64,000 nt of DNA from Mycobacterium sp. D16Q14 (GTDB lineage: Bacteria; Actinomycetota; Actinomycetes; Mycobacteriales; Mycobacteriaceae): positions 25,435-89,434 of the forward strand of contig MAEX01000022.1 in assembly GCA_002013415.1 (NCBI GenBank). The letters are read 5' to 3'. Position numbers and translations under genes: made by a program. Below, one piece after another: positions 52,195-60,948 of the stretch. The notes below the pieces were generated by a model, which saw only the letters and a list, made by a program, of their open reading frames with translations, did no database searches and was not told the origin of the DNA. How positions within the stretch are numbered: position 1 is the stretch's first letter; each line of letters begins with the position of its first letter.

Positions 52195-52929
52195 TCATTC
52201 GATCAGATCGTTCTGCGGTGGTCGGATGGACTCGTTACCGAGGGTGGGCAGCAGATCGGCCGGATCTCCATGCCACGGGAGGGCCGACAGTTGTCGCACA
52301 CTACGTCGTCCGCCAAAGGCGCGCAGCGTCTCAAAGTCCGAAATCGAGAGGACGAGGCGATGTGTCGCCGTGGCGGGTTCACTGAGCTGGACGGAACCGG
52401 TGGTAGGGGTGTTCAGCATGAGCGCCAGTAAGCCGTCCTGTCGAGCCATCCCGTCAAGTCTCGTCATCAAGAACTCCACGGCGACTGCGAAGGCCGGATC
52501 ATCCGTGCGCGTGCCAGGTTCGCCGAGTGCGCCGCGAATGTCGTGTTCATGTGTGAGGGAATCGAAGACGAGTTGGGCGGCCGGCGCTTCGAGGCCGTCC
52601 TGGCCCACCCGCTCGATCACCGTGCCGATCGCCTCGCTCCAAAGGTCGAGCAACTCATCGACAGTCCTTTCTGCCAGGCGATCAACCTGCGCGCGGGTCC
52701 ACGCCTCGGTACCTATGCCTTTCAGAGTGAACGACACGATGTCTTGCGCGAGTCCGGTCAGATGAGCGAGCGTCTTGCGTACGGTCCAGGCGGGGCACGC
52801 GGGCACAGGTAATTCGGCGATCTGGTCACGATCGCGAAGAAGTGCGTCAATACGTTGGTAGACAAGGCGGTACGCCGCCACGGCCTCATGACCCGGCCGT
52901 AGTACCGGCTGTCGCTCGTAGCCGGGCAC
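52195..52929 (-). CDS. Mycothiol-type DinB/maleylpyruvate isomerase-family protein
   Basis: A 244-residue member of the TIGR03083 family. The N-terminal bundle carries VPACPAWTVRKTLAHLTGLAQDIV with a metal-ligand His, and the second His is in SLTHEHDIRGALGEP, in the expected H-x3-D-form. The C-terminal half is a small beta/alpha domain. GTG start overlaps the stop of the upstream flavoprotein gene by one base, so the two are coupled. That pairing suggests mycothiol-dependent handling of the flavoprotein's product. Not present here in M. tuberculosis. Confidence 0.8.
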   Translation of the reverse strand: MPGYERQPVLRPGHEAVAAYRLVYQRIDALLRDRDQIAELPVPACPAWTVRKTLAHLTGLAQDIVSFTLKGIGTEAWTRAQVDRLAERTVDELLDLWSEAIGTVIERVGQDGLEAPAAQLVFDSLTHEHDIRGALGEPGTRTDDPAFAVAVEFLMTRLDGMARQDGLLALMLNTPTTGSVQLSEPATATHRLVLSISDFETLRAFGGRRSVRQLSALPWHGDPADLLPTLGNESIRPPQNDLIE

Positions 52930-54350
52930 TAGGGGCTACGCCCTGGAAACGGTGCGCTGGCGGCGAGGTGATTGCAGGGTGCTTCGTGCGGTCGCCAGCA
53001 GTGGCGCAGCACCCGCAGCAGGAATGCGGGCCGTCGCATCTGGGATGGGGAGTCGTGCAGGTGGTTGACGCGCAGGATCGTTTCAGTGATGCGAATGTCC
53101 TCACGCGCCGCGGTCATCATCGCAAGAGCCCACCACGCCAACAACCTCCAGGCGATGCGTTGCATGACAGAAGCATTCGCCGGTGCTCCGGTGAATAGAG
53201 GTGCCGCCAACTTGTTCTGTTGCCACACCGCGTTGATGCGTCGGCCGACGGCGTCGAAGTACCTGCGGGCGAGCTCGGCATCGCCGGCGATGAGGCAGTC
53301 CCTCAGTATCAGTGCCTCCGTCAGGGCCATGGTCATCCCCTGGCCCTTGATGGGATCCAGACTGCAGATCGCGTCGCCGATCACCAGCAGCCCCTCGGGG
53401 AACTGCTGAATGTGGTCATAGCGTCGCCACACGGCGTCGTGATAGCGGTAGGTGTGTACGTCGTCGATCGGCACCCCGGACCGGATGGTCTCCACCAACT
53501 CGGTGGGTGCGAATTGTTCTGCGAATGACATCATTTCGTCGAAGGTGGTGGGCGGTTCCTCCATGTCGAACTTGCCCAGCGTCACCATGACGGTGCCGTT
53601 CTCGCAGCGGGCGATCGCTCCACCATGCGGGTGCTCCGGTGCCGGGTTGAAGAAGGTCAGCTTGTCCATCGCGACGTCATCGGACACGTGCACGAGCTGG
53701 CTGGCATACGTCACGGGCGATGCCATGCGGACCTCGGCAGGCCTTTCGCATCCGAGCCGATCCAAGAATGTTTGCGTCCGTGGAGTCCGTCCGGTGGCGT
53801 CAACCACCAGGTCTGCGATGAGTGTCGTGACCAGCCCCGTAGATCGTCGCGCTACGCGAACGCCGGTGACGCGGTGTTCCTCGGTCATCGGTTCGATGAC
53901 ATCGTGCCCATCGAGGAACCTGACATTGTCGATCAGTCGAACATGTTGTCGTACATGGGACTCCAGGAAGGGGCGGGTTGTGAGATAGAGCTTGAACGTT
54001 CCTGGGTCACGGAATTTGTCCGATCGGTTGAACATCTCATGCGGTCCGATCAGCATCCTGACGCGCGAGAGGTCACCCTCGTCGCAGACGGTGGCTCCGT
54101 CCGCCCGGAGTTCTCCGAGAATGCCGGGGAACAGTTGTTCCAGCGCTTCGGTGCCCGAGCTCATGAACATGTGAATGTGCTGACCCTGCCGCACGCCGGT
54201 GCGCGGGGTAGCGCCCACGCCCAATTCGTCGCGTTCGACCACCGTGACCGATTCGTAGGACTCGGACAGCACCCTGGCTGCCAGTAGCCCGGCCATCCCA
54301 GCCCCGAGGACTACCGCGTGATCTCTGTGTTCCCGCTTTTCAGGTGTCAT
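52929..54350 (-). CDS. FAD-dependent monooxygenase/epoxidase-like flavoprotein
   Basis: A 473-residue flavoprotein. N-terminal HAVVLGAGMAGLLAARVLSES binds the FAD dinucleotide, VVDATGRTPRTQTFLDRLG is the family's mid motif, and GLLVIGDAICSLDPIKGQGMTMAL is the GD motif. The QHIHMFMSSG segment and this GD motif resemble squalene-epoxidase/LasC-type polyether epoxidases more than PHBH hydroxylases. ATG 54350 has AAAGGA ahead, and an AT-rich promoter-like block lies at 54380-54420. It forms an operon with the mycothiol-type protein. Substrate unknown. Confidence 0.82.
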   Translation of the reverse strand: MTPEKREHRDHAVVLGAGMAGLLAARVLSESYESVTVVERDELGVGATPRTGVRQGQHIHMFMSSGTEALEQLFPGILGELRADGATVCDEGDLSRVRMLIGPHEMFNRSDKFRDPGTFKLYLTTRPFLESHVRQHVRLIDNVRFLDGHDVIEPMTEEHRVTGVRVARRSTGLVTTLIADLVVDATGRTPRTQTFLDRLGCERPAEVRMASPVTYASQLVHVSDDVAMDKLTFFNPAPEHPHGGAIARCENGTVMVTLGKFDMEEPPTTFDEMMSFAEQFAPTELVETIRSGVPIDDVHTYRYHDAVWRRYDHIQQFPEGLLVIGDAICSLDPIKGQGMTMALTEALILRDCLIAGDAELARRYFDAVGRRINAVWQQNKLAAPLFTGAPANASVMQRIAWRLLAWWALAMMTAAREDIRITETILRVNHLHDSPSQMRRPAFLLRVLRHCWRPHEAPCNHLAASAPFPGRSP

Positions 54351-54401
54351 CGCCGATCCTTTCGTCTCGATGCACCCTACTCTTACTGCTCTCTTAATTT
54401 C

Positions 54402-54962
54402 TTAGAAAAGCCTTAGATTTGGGGCGACGTCCTGGCCGAAGATGCGGTGCCAGATGTCGTCCAGCGGGAACCCGATCAACGCATAGAGACCACATACCGC
54501 CATCAGCAGACCGCCGACCGGCGCGTACCAGGTGCGGGTGATCCGCACCGCCGCCGAACCGGGCCTGTCATAGGGCAAAACGATCGCGAGCGTGCCCGCG
54601 ATGAACAGCAGGAACAACCCGAACAGAATGAAGTAATGCGCGGGATTGGCCAGCGGGCCCGCGTCGCGGCCCTTGCCGATGTGCAGGCTGACATCCCAGA
54701 TGAAACCAAACAGCGCGGCGACGATCGTCGAGACGAAGAGGCAGATCTGCAGCGCCACCCAGGGCGGCCGGTTGAATTTGTTACCCACCCGGTCCGCCAG
54801 GTTCTGTAGCCAGGTGATGCGTCGCTGGCGGTGCAGGTAGCCGATCCAGAGCAGGCCACCCGAGACGATCGCGGCGACCACCGACATACCGATCACCTGG
54901 TCGAGCGCGGCGCCACCGCCCTCGTCGGCAGCAGCGATGATGTGCAAAGACTCCGTTGTCAT
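54402..54962 (-). pseudogene. Truncated polytopic membrane protein
   Basis: A 186-residue frame with about five membrane helices. It ends GYPLDD-type: GFPLDDIWHRIFGQDVAPNLRLF. From memory, related actinobacterial proteins continue past WHRxFGQDV with TLWGPTHL and several hundred more residues, so the chain appears cut soon after GQDV and runs into foreign sequence. The cut lies at the promoter edge of the neighbouring flavoprotein gene, as expected if a deletion or insertion removed the rest. ATG 54962 chosen. If the family has a short branch, this would instead be an intact gene. Confidence 0.6.
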
Positions 54963-55115
54963 TGGCCGGCCATCTTGTCCGCTGAGTGGGGGAGCAACAG
55001 TGCTACTGGTCGGTAGTGATTCCAGAATCTTGCGGCTCAAACAGGGGTACGTGCTAATCACTCACCCGGTCGACGGTGGAAACTCGCTGTCCGCGCGGCA
55101 TGGGACGATCGTCGG

Positions 55116-56066
55116 GTGACCGATGCGCTGCACCTGATCCTGGGGGATGAAGAACTACTGGTCGAGCGTGCGGTGACGTCGGTGCTCCACAGGGTGCGCG
55201 GCAAGGCGGGTGCGGACATCCCCGTCAATCGGCTGCGGGCAGGGCAGGTCGACGTGGCGGAGCTGGCCGAGCTGCTGAGCCCCTCGCTGTTCTCCGACGA
55301 AAGAGTCATCATCGTCGAGGCTGCCGCCGAAGCGGGGAAGGACTCCGTCGCCCTCATCGAGCAGGCGGCCTCCGACCTGCCGCCGGGAACCTTTCTGGCT
55401 GTGCAACATTCCGGTGGTGGCCGCGCGAAGGCGCTGGCCACCACATTGCAGAATCTCGGCGCCGTGGTGCACAACTGCGCACGGATCGCCAAGGCTGCCG
55501 AGCGCGCCGACTTCGTGCACAAGGAGTTCCGCCGCCTGGGCCAGAAGGTGGACGCCGATGTGGTCGCCATCGTGATCGACGCCGTCGGCTCCGACATTCG
55601 GGAACTGGCGGCAGCGTGTTCGCAGTTGGTGTCGGACACCGACGGCAACGTCGACGAGGCCGCGGTGCGCCGCTACCACTCCGGACGTGCGGAGGTGTCC
55701 GGATTCGATATCGCCGACAAGGCGGTGGTGGGTGACATCGCCGGCTCGACGGAGGCACTGCGCTGGGCGATGCAGCGGGGTGTCCCGCATGTGTTGTTGG
55801 CCGATGCGCTCGCCGAGGCGGTGCACACCATCGCGCGGGTGGGGCCTATCAAACAGAACGCCTACGCGGCAGCCTCCGAGCTCGGGATGCCGCCGTGGCG
55901 TATCGAAAAGGCGCAGAAACAGGCGCGGCGGTGGTCGCGTGATGCGGTGGCCGAGGCCATCCGGGTAGTGGCCGCGCTCAACGCCGATGTGAAGGGGGCG
56001 GCGGCCGACGCCGACTACGCCCTGGAATCGGCGGTGCGCAAGGTGGCCGAATTGGTGAATACCTAA
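55116..56066 (+). CDS. holA: DNA polymerase III subunit delta
   Basis: Wrench subunit of the clamp loader that opens the beta sliding clamp. The 316-residue protein begins with LHLILGDEELLVERAVTSVL and has VDEAAVRRYHSGRAEVSGFDIADKAVVGD, a conserved helical core, and C-terminal WRIEKAQKQARRWSRDAVAEAIRVVAALNADVKG. Start GTG with a weaker -10-like GACGAT 6 bases upstream. It converges on rpsT, as in many bacteria, with a shared terminator. Confidence 0.95.
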   Translation: MTDALHLILGDEELLVERAVTSVLHRVRGKAGADIPVNRLRAGQVDVAELAELLSPSLFSDERVIIVEAAAEAGKDSVALIEQAASDLPPGTFLAVQHSGGGRAKALATTLQNLGAVVHNCARIAKAAERADFVHKEFRRLGQKVDADVVAIVIDAVGSDIRELAAACSQLVSDTDGNVDEAAVRRYHSGRAEVSGFDIADKAVVGDIAGSTEALRWAMQRGVPHVLLADALAEAVHTIARVGPIKQNAYAAASELGMPPWRIEKAQKQARRWSRDAVAEAIRVVAALNADVKGAAADADYALESAVRKVAELVNT

Positions 56067-56094
56067 CGCACCGGAGCTACCTGGAGACGCGAAA

Positions 56095-56124
56095 AACGCC
56101 GAGCACGCTCGCGCGCTCGGCGTT
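56095..56124 (-). terminator. Intrinsic terminator of rpsT, shared with holA
   Basis: AACGCCGAGC and its exact complement form a 10-base-pair stem with a 10-base loop. Read on the minus strand it is followed by a run of T's, so it ends rpsT in the classic way. On the plus strand it lies 28 bases after holA and lacks a T-run. Confidence 0.85.
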
Positions 56125-56139
56125 GATCGGAAAACTAGA

Positions 56140-56400
56140 TCAGAGCTTATTCAGAGCCAGGGCCAGCGCCGACTTCTTGTTGGCGGCCTGGTTCTTGTGG
56201 ATGACACCCTTGGTGACGGCCTTGTCCAGCTTGCGGCTGGTCGCAACGAGCAGCTCGCCCGCCTTGTCCTTGTCACCTTCGGCGATGGCATCGCGGAAAC
56301 CGCGGACTGCCGTGCGCAGAGACGACTTGGTCGCCTGGTTGCGCAACCGGGCACGCTCGTTGGTCCGGATGCGCTTTTCCTGCGACTTGATATTGGCCAC
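56140..56400 (-). CDS. rpsT: 30S ribosomal protein S20
   Basis: An 86-residue, highly basic helical protein binding 16S rRNA. MANIKSQEKRIRTNERARLRNQATKSSLRTAVRGF and HKNQAANKKSALALALNKL are the signature ends. It starts with GTG. It is on the minus strand, opposite to the main direction of transcription here, and is closed by the T-tailed terminator. Confidence 0.97.
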   Translation of the reverse strand: MANIKSQEKRIRTNERARLRNQATKSSLRTAVRGFRDAIAEGDKDKAGELLVATSRKLDKAVTKGVIHKNQAANKKSALALALNKL

Positions 56401-56629
56401 GCGTCTAAATCCTTCGGTAAATATCGTCTGGTAGGGCGGCGGGCCTCCAGATCATTGGATCCAGGGCAGCTGATCAGCGCCGCAAGGGAAGAGACTACCA
56501 GGGGTACGGCCGAAACCTGAAACCGGCGGGTGAGCCAACAACGTCAGATTGCGTCCAGGTAGCCAGCAAGTATCGGTGATACGCGCGCACGCACTGCCGA
56601 ATCCGGCGAGTTGGTGCAGCATAGGCAAG

Positions 56630-58327
56630 GTGAGCCTGCGAACAGTGATGCCGAACTCGGGGCGACCCACACGCGCGGCGGCTACGCCACGGCTAACCCG
56701 GCGTGATGACCAGATCTTTGGCGGATACCGCGCACTGGTGTCCGAGAAGGGCGCTTACTCCAAGGCCTTCGATGAAATGTTCGATGCGGAGGGCAACGTG
56801 CGCGGACCCTATAAGGGGATCTACGCCGAGCTCGCGCCCACCGACGCCGCCGACCTGGCCGCGCGCGCCGACGCGCTGGGCAGGGCATTCGTCGATCAGG
56901 GAATCACCTTCTCGCTGTCGGGTCAGGAGCGGCCGTTTCCGCTGGATCTGGTGCCGCGCGTCATCGCCGCGGCCGAGTGGTCGCGGCTGGAGCGGGGCAT
57001 CGCCCAGCGGGTCAAGGCACTCGAGATGTACCTCGCCGATATCTATGGCGATCAGGAGATCCTGCGCGACGGGGTAATCCCGCGTGCCTTGATCACCTCC
57101 TGCGAGCACTTCCACCGGGAGGCCGCCGGGATCAACCCACCCAACGGGGTGCGCATCCACGTCGCGGGTATCGACCTGGTGCGCGATGCGCAGGGGACCT
57201 TCCGGGTGCTCGAGGACAACCTGCGCTCTCCGTCCGGGGTGTCGTACGTGATGGAGAACCGCCGCACCATGGCGCGGGTCTTCCCAGACCTGTTCACCTC
57301 GCACCGAGTGCGCGCGGTGGACGACTACGCCTCGCATCTGTTGCGGGCCCTGCGTAAATCGGCGGCCACCAATGAGGCCGATCCGACCGTGGTGGTTCTC
57401 ACACCTGGTGTCGCGAACTCCGCCTACTTCGAGCACTCACTACTGGCCCGCCAGATGGGTGTCGAACTCGTCGAGGGCCGCGACCTGTTCTGCCGCGACA
57501 ACCAGGTTTATATGCGCACCACCGAAGGTGAACGTCAGGTCGACGTCATTTACCGCCGCATCGACGACACCTACCTGGACCCCATGCAGTTCCGTCCCGA
57601 TTCGGTACTCGGGGTCGCGGGGCTGCTGAACGCCGCACGCGCCGGGAACGTCGTCATCTCCAGCGCCGTCGGCAATGGAGTGGGCGACGACAAGCTCGTC
57701 TATACCTACGTGCCGACGATCATCGAGTACTACCTCGGCGAGAAACCCATCGTCGCGAACGTGGACACCTACCGATGTTGGCTCGACGACGAGCGTGAGG
57801 AAGTGCTGGACCGCATCGACGCGCTCGTCATCAAGCCGGTGGAGGGGTCCGGCGGGTACGGCATTGTGTTCGGGCCCGACGCCTCCGAGAAGGAACGTTC
57901 CGCGATCGCTAAGAAGATCAAAGCGGACCCGCGGGGGTGGGTGGCTCAGCCCGTGGTCCAGTTGTCCACGGTGCCCACGAAAGTCGGCGATCAGCTGGTG
58001 CCTCGGCATGTGGATCTGCGCCCGTTTGCGGTCAACGACGGTGATGACGTGTGGGTGCTGCCCGGTGGCCTCACCCGGGTGGCGCTGCCGGAGGGCTCGC
58101 TGGTGGTGAACTCGAGCCAGGGTGGCGGATCCAAGGACACCTGGGTACTGGCCTCGCGGGCCTCTGTCGCCGATCGTGAGCTGTCGGGGGCTGAAGTGGT
58201 CCCCGAACTGCCGCAGGCGGCGGAGGTCGAACAAGGACCTGAGGCAGCCACCGCAGGTCTGCAGGTGCAACAGCAACAACAACAGCAACAACAACAGCAA
58301 CAACAGCAGCAGCAGGTGATGTCCTAA
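56630..58327 (+). CDS. Circularly permuted ATP-grasp protein with C-terminal polyglutamine tail
   Basis: A 565-residue protein (Rv2411c type). The permuted ATP-grasp fold shows in VRVLEDNLRSPSGVSYVMENRR, DVIYRRIDDTYLDP, VIKPVEGSGGYGIVFGP and HVDLRPFAVND. It is followed by SSQGGGSKDTWVL and a linker that ends in 16 consecutive Gln codons (CAA/CAG, 58268-58315), then VMS. ATP-grasp enzymes join a carboxylate to an amine; the partner here is unknown. GTG 56630 is preferred: -10-like CAGCAT ends 7 bases ahead. Its stop overlaps the alpha-E gene by one base (TAATG). With that gene and the transglutaminase-like gene it forms a conserved triad whose role is not established. Confidence 0.88.
   Translation: MSLRTVMPNSGRPTRAAATPRLTRRDDQIFGGYRALVSEKGAYSKAFDEMFDAEGNVRGPYKGIYAELAPTDAADLAARADALGRAFVDQGITFSLSGQERPFPLDLVPRVIAAAEWSRLERGIAQRVKALEMYLADIYGDQEILRDGVIPRALITSCEHFHREAAGINPPNGVRIHVAGIDLVRDAQGTFRVLEDNLRSPSGVSYVMENRRTMARVFPDLFTSHRVRAVDDYASHLLRALRKSAATNEADPTVVVLTPGVANSAYFEHSLLARQMGVELVEGRDLFCRDNQVYMRTTEGERQVDVIYRRIDDTYLDPMQFRPDSVLGVAGLLNAARAGNVVISSAVGNGVGDDKLVYTYVPTIIEYYLGEKPIVANVDTYRCWLDDEREEVLDRIDALVIKPVEGSGGYGIVFGPDASEKERSAIAKKIKADPRGWVAQPVVQLSTVPTKVGDQLVPRHVDLRPFAVNDGDDVWVLPGGLTRVALPEGSLVVNSSQGGGSKDTWVLASRASVADRELSGAEVVPELPQAAEVEQGPEAATAGLQVQQQQQQQQQQQQQQQQVMS
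58268..58315 (+). repeat. Polyglutamine-coding CAA/CAG microsatellite
   Basis: Sixteen uninterrupted CAR codons, mixed CAA and CAG, close to the 3' end of the ATP-grasp gene. Because the repeat unit is three bases, length changes keep the frame and the TAATG junction. Confidence 0.9.
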
Positions 58328-59304
58328 TGCTGGCGCGAAACGCGGAGTCGCTCTACTGGATCGGCCGATACGTCGAACGGGCCGATGACACGGCGCGCAT
58401 CCTGGATGTCACGGTGCACCAGCTGCTCGAGGACGCGAGTGTCGATCCCGACCACGCCTCCCGCGTGCTGCTGCGCGTGCTGGGCATCGACGCACCGGAC
58501 ATCGTGCTCGACGTGTGGTCACTCACCGAACTTGTCGCATTCAGCCGGGGAGTGCAGGGCGGGTCGATCGTCGACTCCATTTCTGAAGCGCGTGAGAATG
58601 CCCGCGGCGCACGCGAAGTGACATCTACCGAGATGTGGGAGTGCCTCAACACCACCTACAACGCGCTGGCCGATCGTGAGCGCGCCGCCCGCAGACTCGG
58701 CCCGCACGAGTTTTTCACCTATGTGGAGGGGCGTGCCGCGCAATTCGCGGGGCTCGCCGACTCCACGCTCAGCCGTGATGACGGTTACCGATTCCTGGTG
58801 TTGGGACGGTCCATCGAGCGGGTGGATATGACGGTGCGGCTGCTGCTTTCGCGCGTTGGTGACCGTGCGTCCTCGCCAGCCTGGGTGACCCTATTGCGCA
58901 GCGCGGGCGCCCACGACACATACCTGCGTACCTACCGTGGGGTGTTGGATGCCAGCCGGGTCGTTGAGTTCATGCTGCTGGACCGGCTGTTCCCGCGTTC
59001 GGTGTTCCACTCGCTGCGCCAGGCCGAGCTGAGCCTTGAGGAACTGGATCACCAGCCGCATAGCCGGGTTGGTGCGCGTGCCGAGGCGCAGCGGCTCTTG
59101 GGGCGGGCCCGCAGTGAGTTGGAGTTCATGCGCCCAGGGGTGCTGCTGGAGGACCTGCCGACCCGTCTGGCCGGCCTGCAACAGACCTGCCGGGAATTGG
59201 GCGAGGCGGTGGCGCTGCAGTATTTCCACGCCGCACCATGGGTGGCGTGGAGCGATGCCGGTGGTCGCCACGATGTGGATCCCATCGAGGAAGGCGAGAT
59301 CTGA
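58327..59304 (+). CDS. Alpha-E domain protein of the ATP-grasp cluster
   Basis: A 325-residue all-helical protein (Rv2410c type). MLARNAESLYWIGRYVERADDTARILDV opens the alpha-E fold, with Glu-rich helices and RDDGYRFLVLGRSIERVDMTVRLLLSRV as a second repeat-like half. No catalytic residue set is obvious. It starts in the TAATG overlap with the ATP-grasp gene, so both are made together. In other bacteria the alpha-E domain occurs next to or fused with the ATP-grasp, hence a complex is likely. Confidence 0.88.
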   Translation: MLARNAESLYWIGRYVERADDTARILDVTVHQLLEDASVDPDHASRVLLRVLGIDAPDIVLDVWSLTELVAFSRGVQGGSIVDSISEARENARGAREVTSTEMWECLNTTYNALADRERAARRLGPHEFFTYVEGRAAQFAGLADSTLSRDDGYRFLVLGRSIERVDMTVRLLLSRVGDRASSPAWVTLLRSAGAHDTYLRTYRGVLDASRVVEFMLLDRLFPRSVFHSLRQAELSLEELDHQPHSRVGARAEAQRLLGRARSELEFMRPGVLLEDLPTRLAGLQQTCRELGEAVALQYFHAAPWVAWSDAGGRHDVDPIEEGEI

Positions 59305-59360
59305 CGATGAGGCCCCCACCAGCGGGAGGTACCCCCAGCTTGCGCGAAGAGGAGAAGTAG

Positions 59361-60200
59361 ATGTGGCGCCTGCGAGTCGTCCACGCGACCGGTTACGCCT
59401 ACAAGACGCCGGTGACCGCTTCCTACAACGAGGCGCGGTTGACGCCGCGTAGTGACGGTCGCCAGAACGTCATCCTCAACCGTGTGGAGACGGTCCCGGC
59501 CACCCGGTCGTACCGGTATGTCGACTACTGGGGTACTGCCGTCACGACATTCGACCTACACGCACCGCATACCGAGCTGGAGGTGACGGGGCTGTCGGTG
59601 GTGGAGACCGACATCGCGGAAAGGCCGGAGGAATCCGTGGGCTGGGATGACATCCACGCCACGGCCGTCATCGACCGATTCGACGAGTATCTGTCGCCCA
59701 GTGCATACGTCCCACACAGCAAGAAAGTGCAGTCAGTGGGCAAGCGGATCAGCAGGGCGGCCACTCCCGCCGAAGCTATTGTCGCGGCATCGAAATGGGT
59801 GCATTCGGAGCTCGACTATGTACCCGGAACCACCGGCGTGCACTCGTCGGCGCTGGACGCGCTGCGCGAAAGAAAGGGCGTATGCCAGGACTACGCGCAT
59901 CTCACCCTGGTTCTGCTGCGCAGTATGGGGATCCCGGCGCGCTACGTGTCGGGCTATTTGCACCCCAAGGGTGACGCGGCCGTGGGCGAGACGGTGGATG
60001 GACAGAGTCACGCGTGGATCCAGGGCTGGGCCGGCAGTTGGTGGGATTACGACCCCACCAATGACAGCGAGATCAACGAGCAGTACATCACCATCGGCGT
60101 CGGCCGGGACTACTCGGACGTCAGCCCGCTCAAGGGCATCTATTCGGGGGGCGGCTCGACCGATCTGGACGTCGTGGTCGAAGTCACACGACTCGCCTAA
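59361..60200 (+). CDS. Transglutaminase-like cysteine enzyme of the ATP-grasp cluster
   Basis: A 279-residue protein (Rv2409c type). An N-terminal beta domain (LRVVHATGYAYKTPVTASYNEARLTPR) precedes the transglutaminase core with catalytic Cys in KGVCQDYAHL (about residue 175), His in SHAWIQGW (about 217) and Asp in DYDPTND (about 231). Such bacterial proteins may be amidases, peptidases or true cross-linking enzymes. ATG 59361 has AGAGGAG ahead. The 56-base gap to the alpha-E gene contains the GGGAGGTACCCCC motif. No secretion signal, so it acts in the cytoplasm. Confidence 0.88.
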   Translation: MWRLRVVHATGYAYKTPVTASYNEARLTPRSDGRQNVILNRVETVPATRSYRYVDYWGTAVTTFDLHAPHTELEVTGLSVVETDIAERPEESVGWDDIHATAVIDRFDEYLSPSAYVPHSKKVQSVGKRISRAATPAEAIVAASKWVHSELDYVPGTTGVHSSALDALRERKGVCQDYAHLTLVLLRSMGIPARYVSGYLHPKGDAAVGETVDGQSHAWIQGWAGSWWDYDPTNDSEINEQYITIGVGRDYSDVSPLKGIYSGGGSTDLDVVVEVTRLA

Positions 60201-60262
60201 ACACCGCAGAAAAGCCGGTTATTGCACAGGTGTCTGGCAAGAAGAGTAATAATGCGTAGACC

Positions 60263-60928
60263 ATGGTGACCAAACAAGCTACCGGGCTATACGGCGGACG
60301 AACGGCAGACGAGCGCCGCGCGGAGCGGCGGCGACGCCTCCTTGAGGCGGGGCTCGAGGTTATGGCCAGCTCAGGCTGGGCAGCGACAACGGTTCGGGAG
60401 ATCTGCAAGACCGCCGGACTGAACACGCGTTACTTCTACGAGTGCTTCGACGGCCTCGACGAGCTGCTCGTCGCGGTCTTCGACTGGATCATCGAAGACA
60501 GCATCGCCACGGCAGGTTCGGCGATGGCCGCCGCTGACAAGGACTCACGCTCGCAGGTGCATGCCGGCGTTGTGGGTGCGGTGACCGCACTGACCGCCGA
60601 CCCCCGGCGCGCCCGTGTGATCGCCACCGAGGCGATGGGAAGCCAGCGACTGACTCGTCGTCGCATGCGGTTGACGCACTACATGGCGTTGATGCTCGGT
60701 GCCGCTCGCGCCGAGTTCGATCCGGATGCCGATCCGAACTACACCGCGGTGCAGGCCGAAGCCCTGGCTGCGGGTGTCGCCGGCACCGTCTTGGCCTGGC
60801 TCGACGGACGGCTGCGTCTGGAGCGTGAGGAGCTGGCCGAGTACACCGCCCAGTTCATCAATCAGGCCATGTTCACGCCGTCGCCGGTGCGTAACTCCGT
60901 CGAACTGCGCAACTCAGTCGAACACTGA
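60263..60928 (+). CDS. TetR-family transcriptional regulator
   Basis: A 221-residue regulator with helix-turn-helix ATTVREICKTAGLNTRYFYECFDGLDELLVAVFDW. The family usually has YYHF; here Tyr-Phe-Tyr-Glu-Cys-Phe is a common actinobacterial variant. -10-like TAATAAT (60247-60253) lies 9 bases ahead of the ATG. It follows the transglutaminase gene by 62 bases and might regulate the triad, but no operator-like palindrome is evident. Confidence 0.85.
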   Translation: MVTKQATGLYGGRTADERRAERRRRLLEAGLEVMASSGWAATTVREICKTAGLNTRYFYECFDGLDELLVAVFDWIIEDSIATAGSAMAAADKDSRSQVHAGVVGAVTALTADPRRARVIATEAMGSQRLTRRRMRLTHYMALMLGAARAEFDPDADPNYTAVQAEALAAGVAGTVLAWLDGRLRLEREELAEYTAQFINQAMFTPSPVRNSVELRNSVEH

Positions 60929-60948
60929 GGCCGCGCGGAGCGATTGGA

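Noticed and set aside
54402..54962. Intact short membrane protein rather than a truncated one
   Set aside because: Considered because the frame is open with a good start, but the end departs abruptly after WHRIFGQDV at the border of the inserted operon; kept as a truncated gene with modest confidence.
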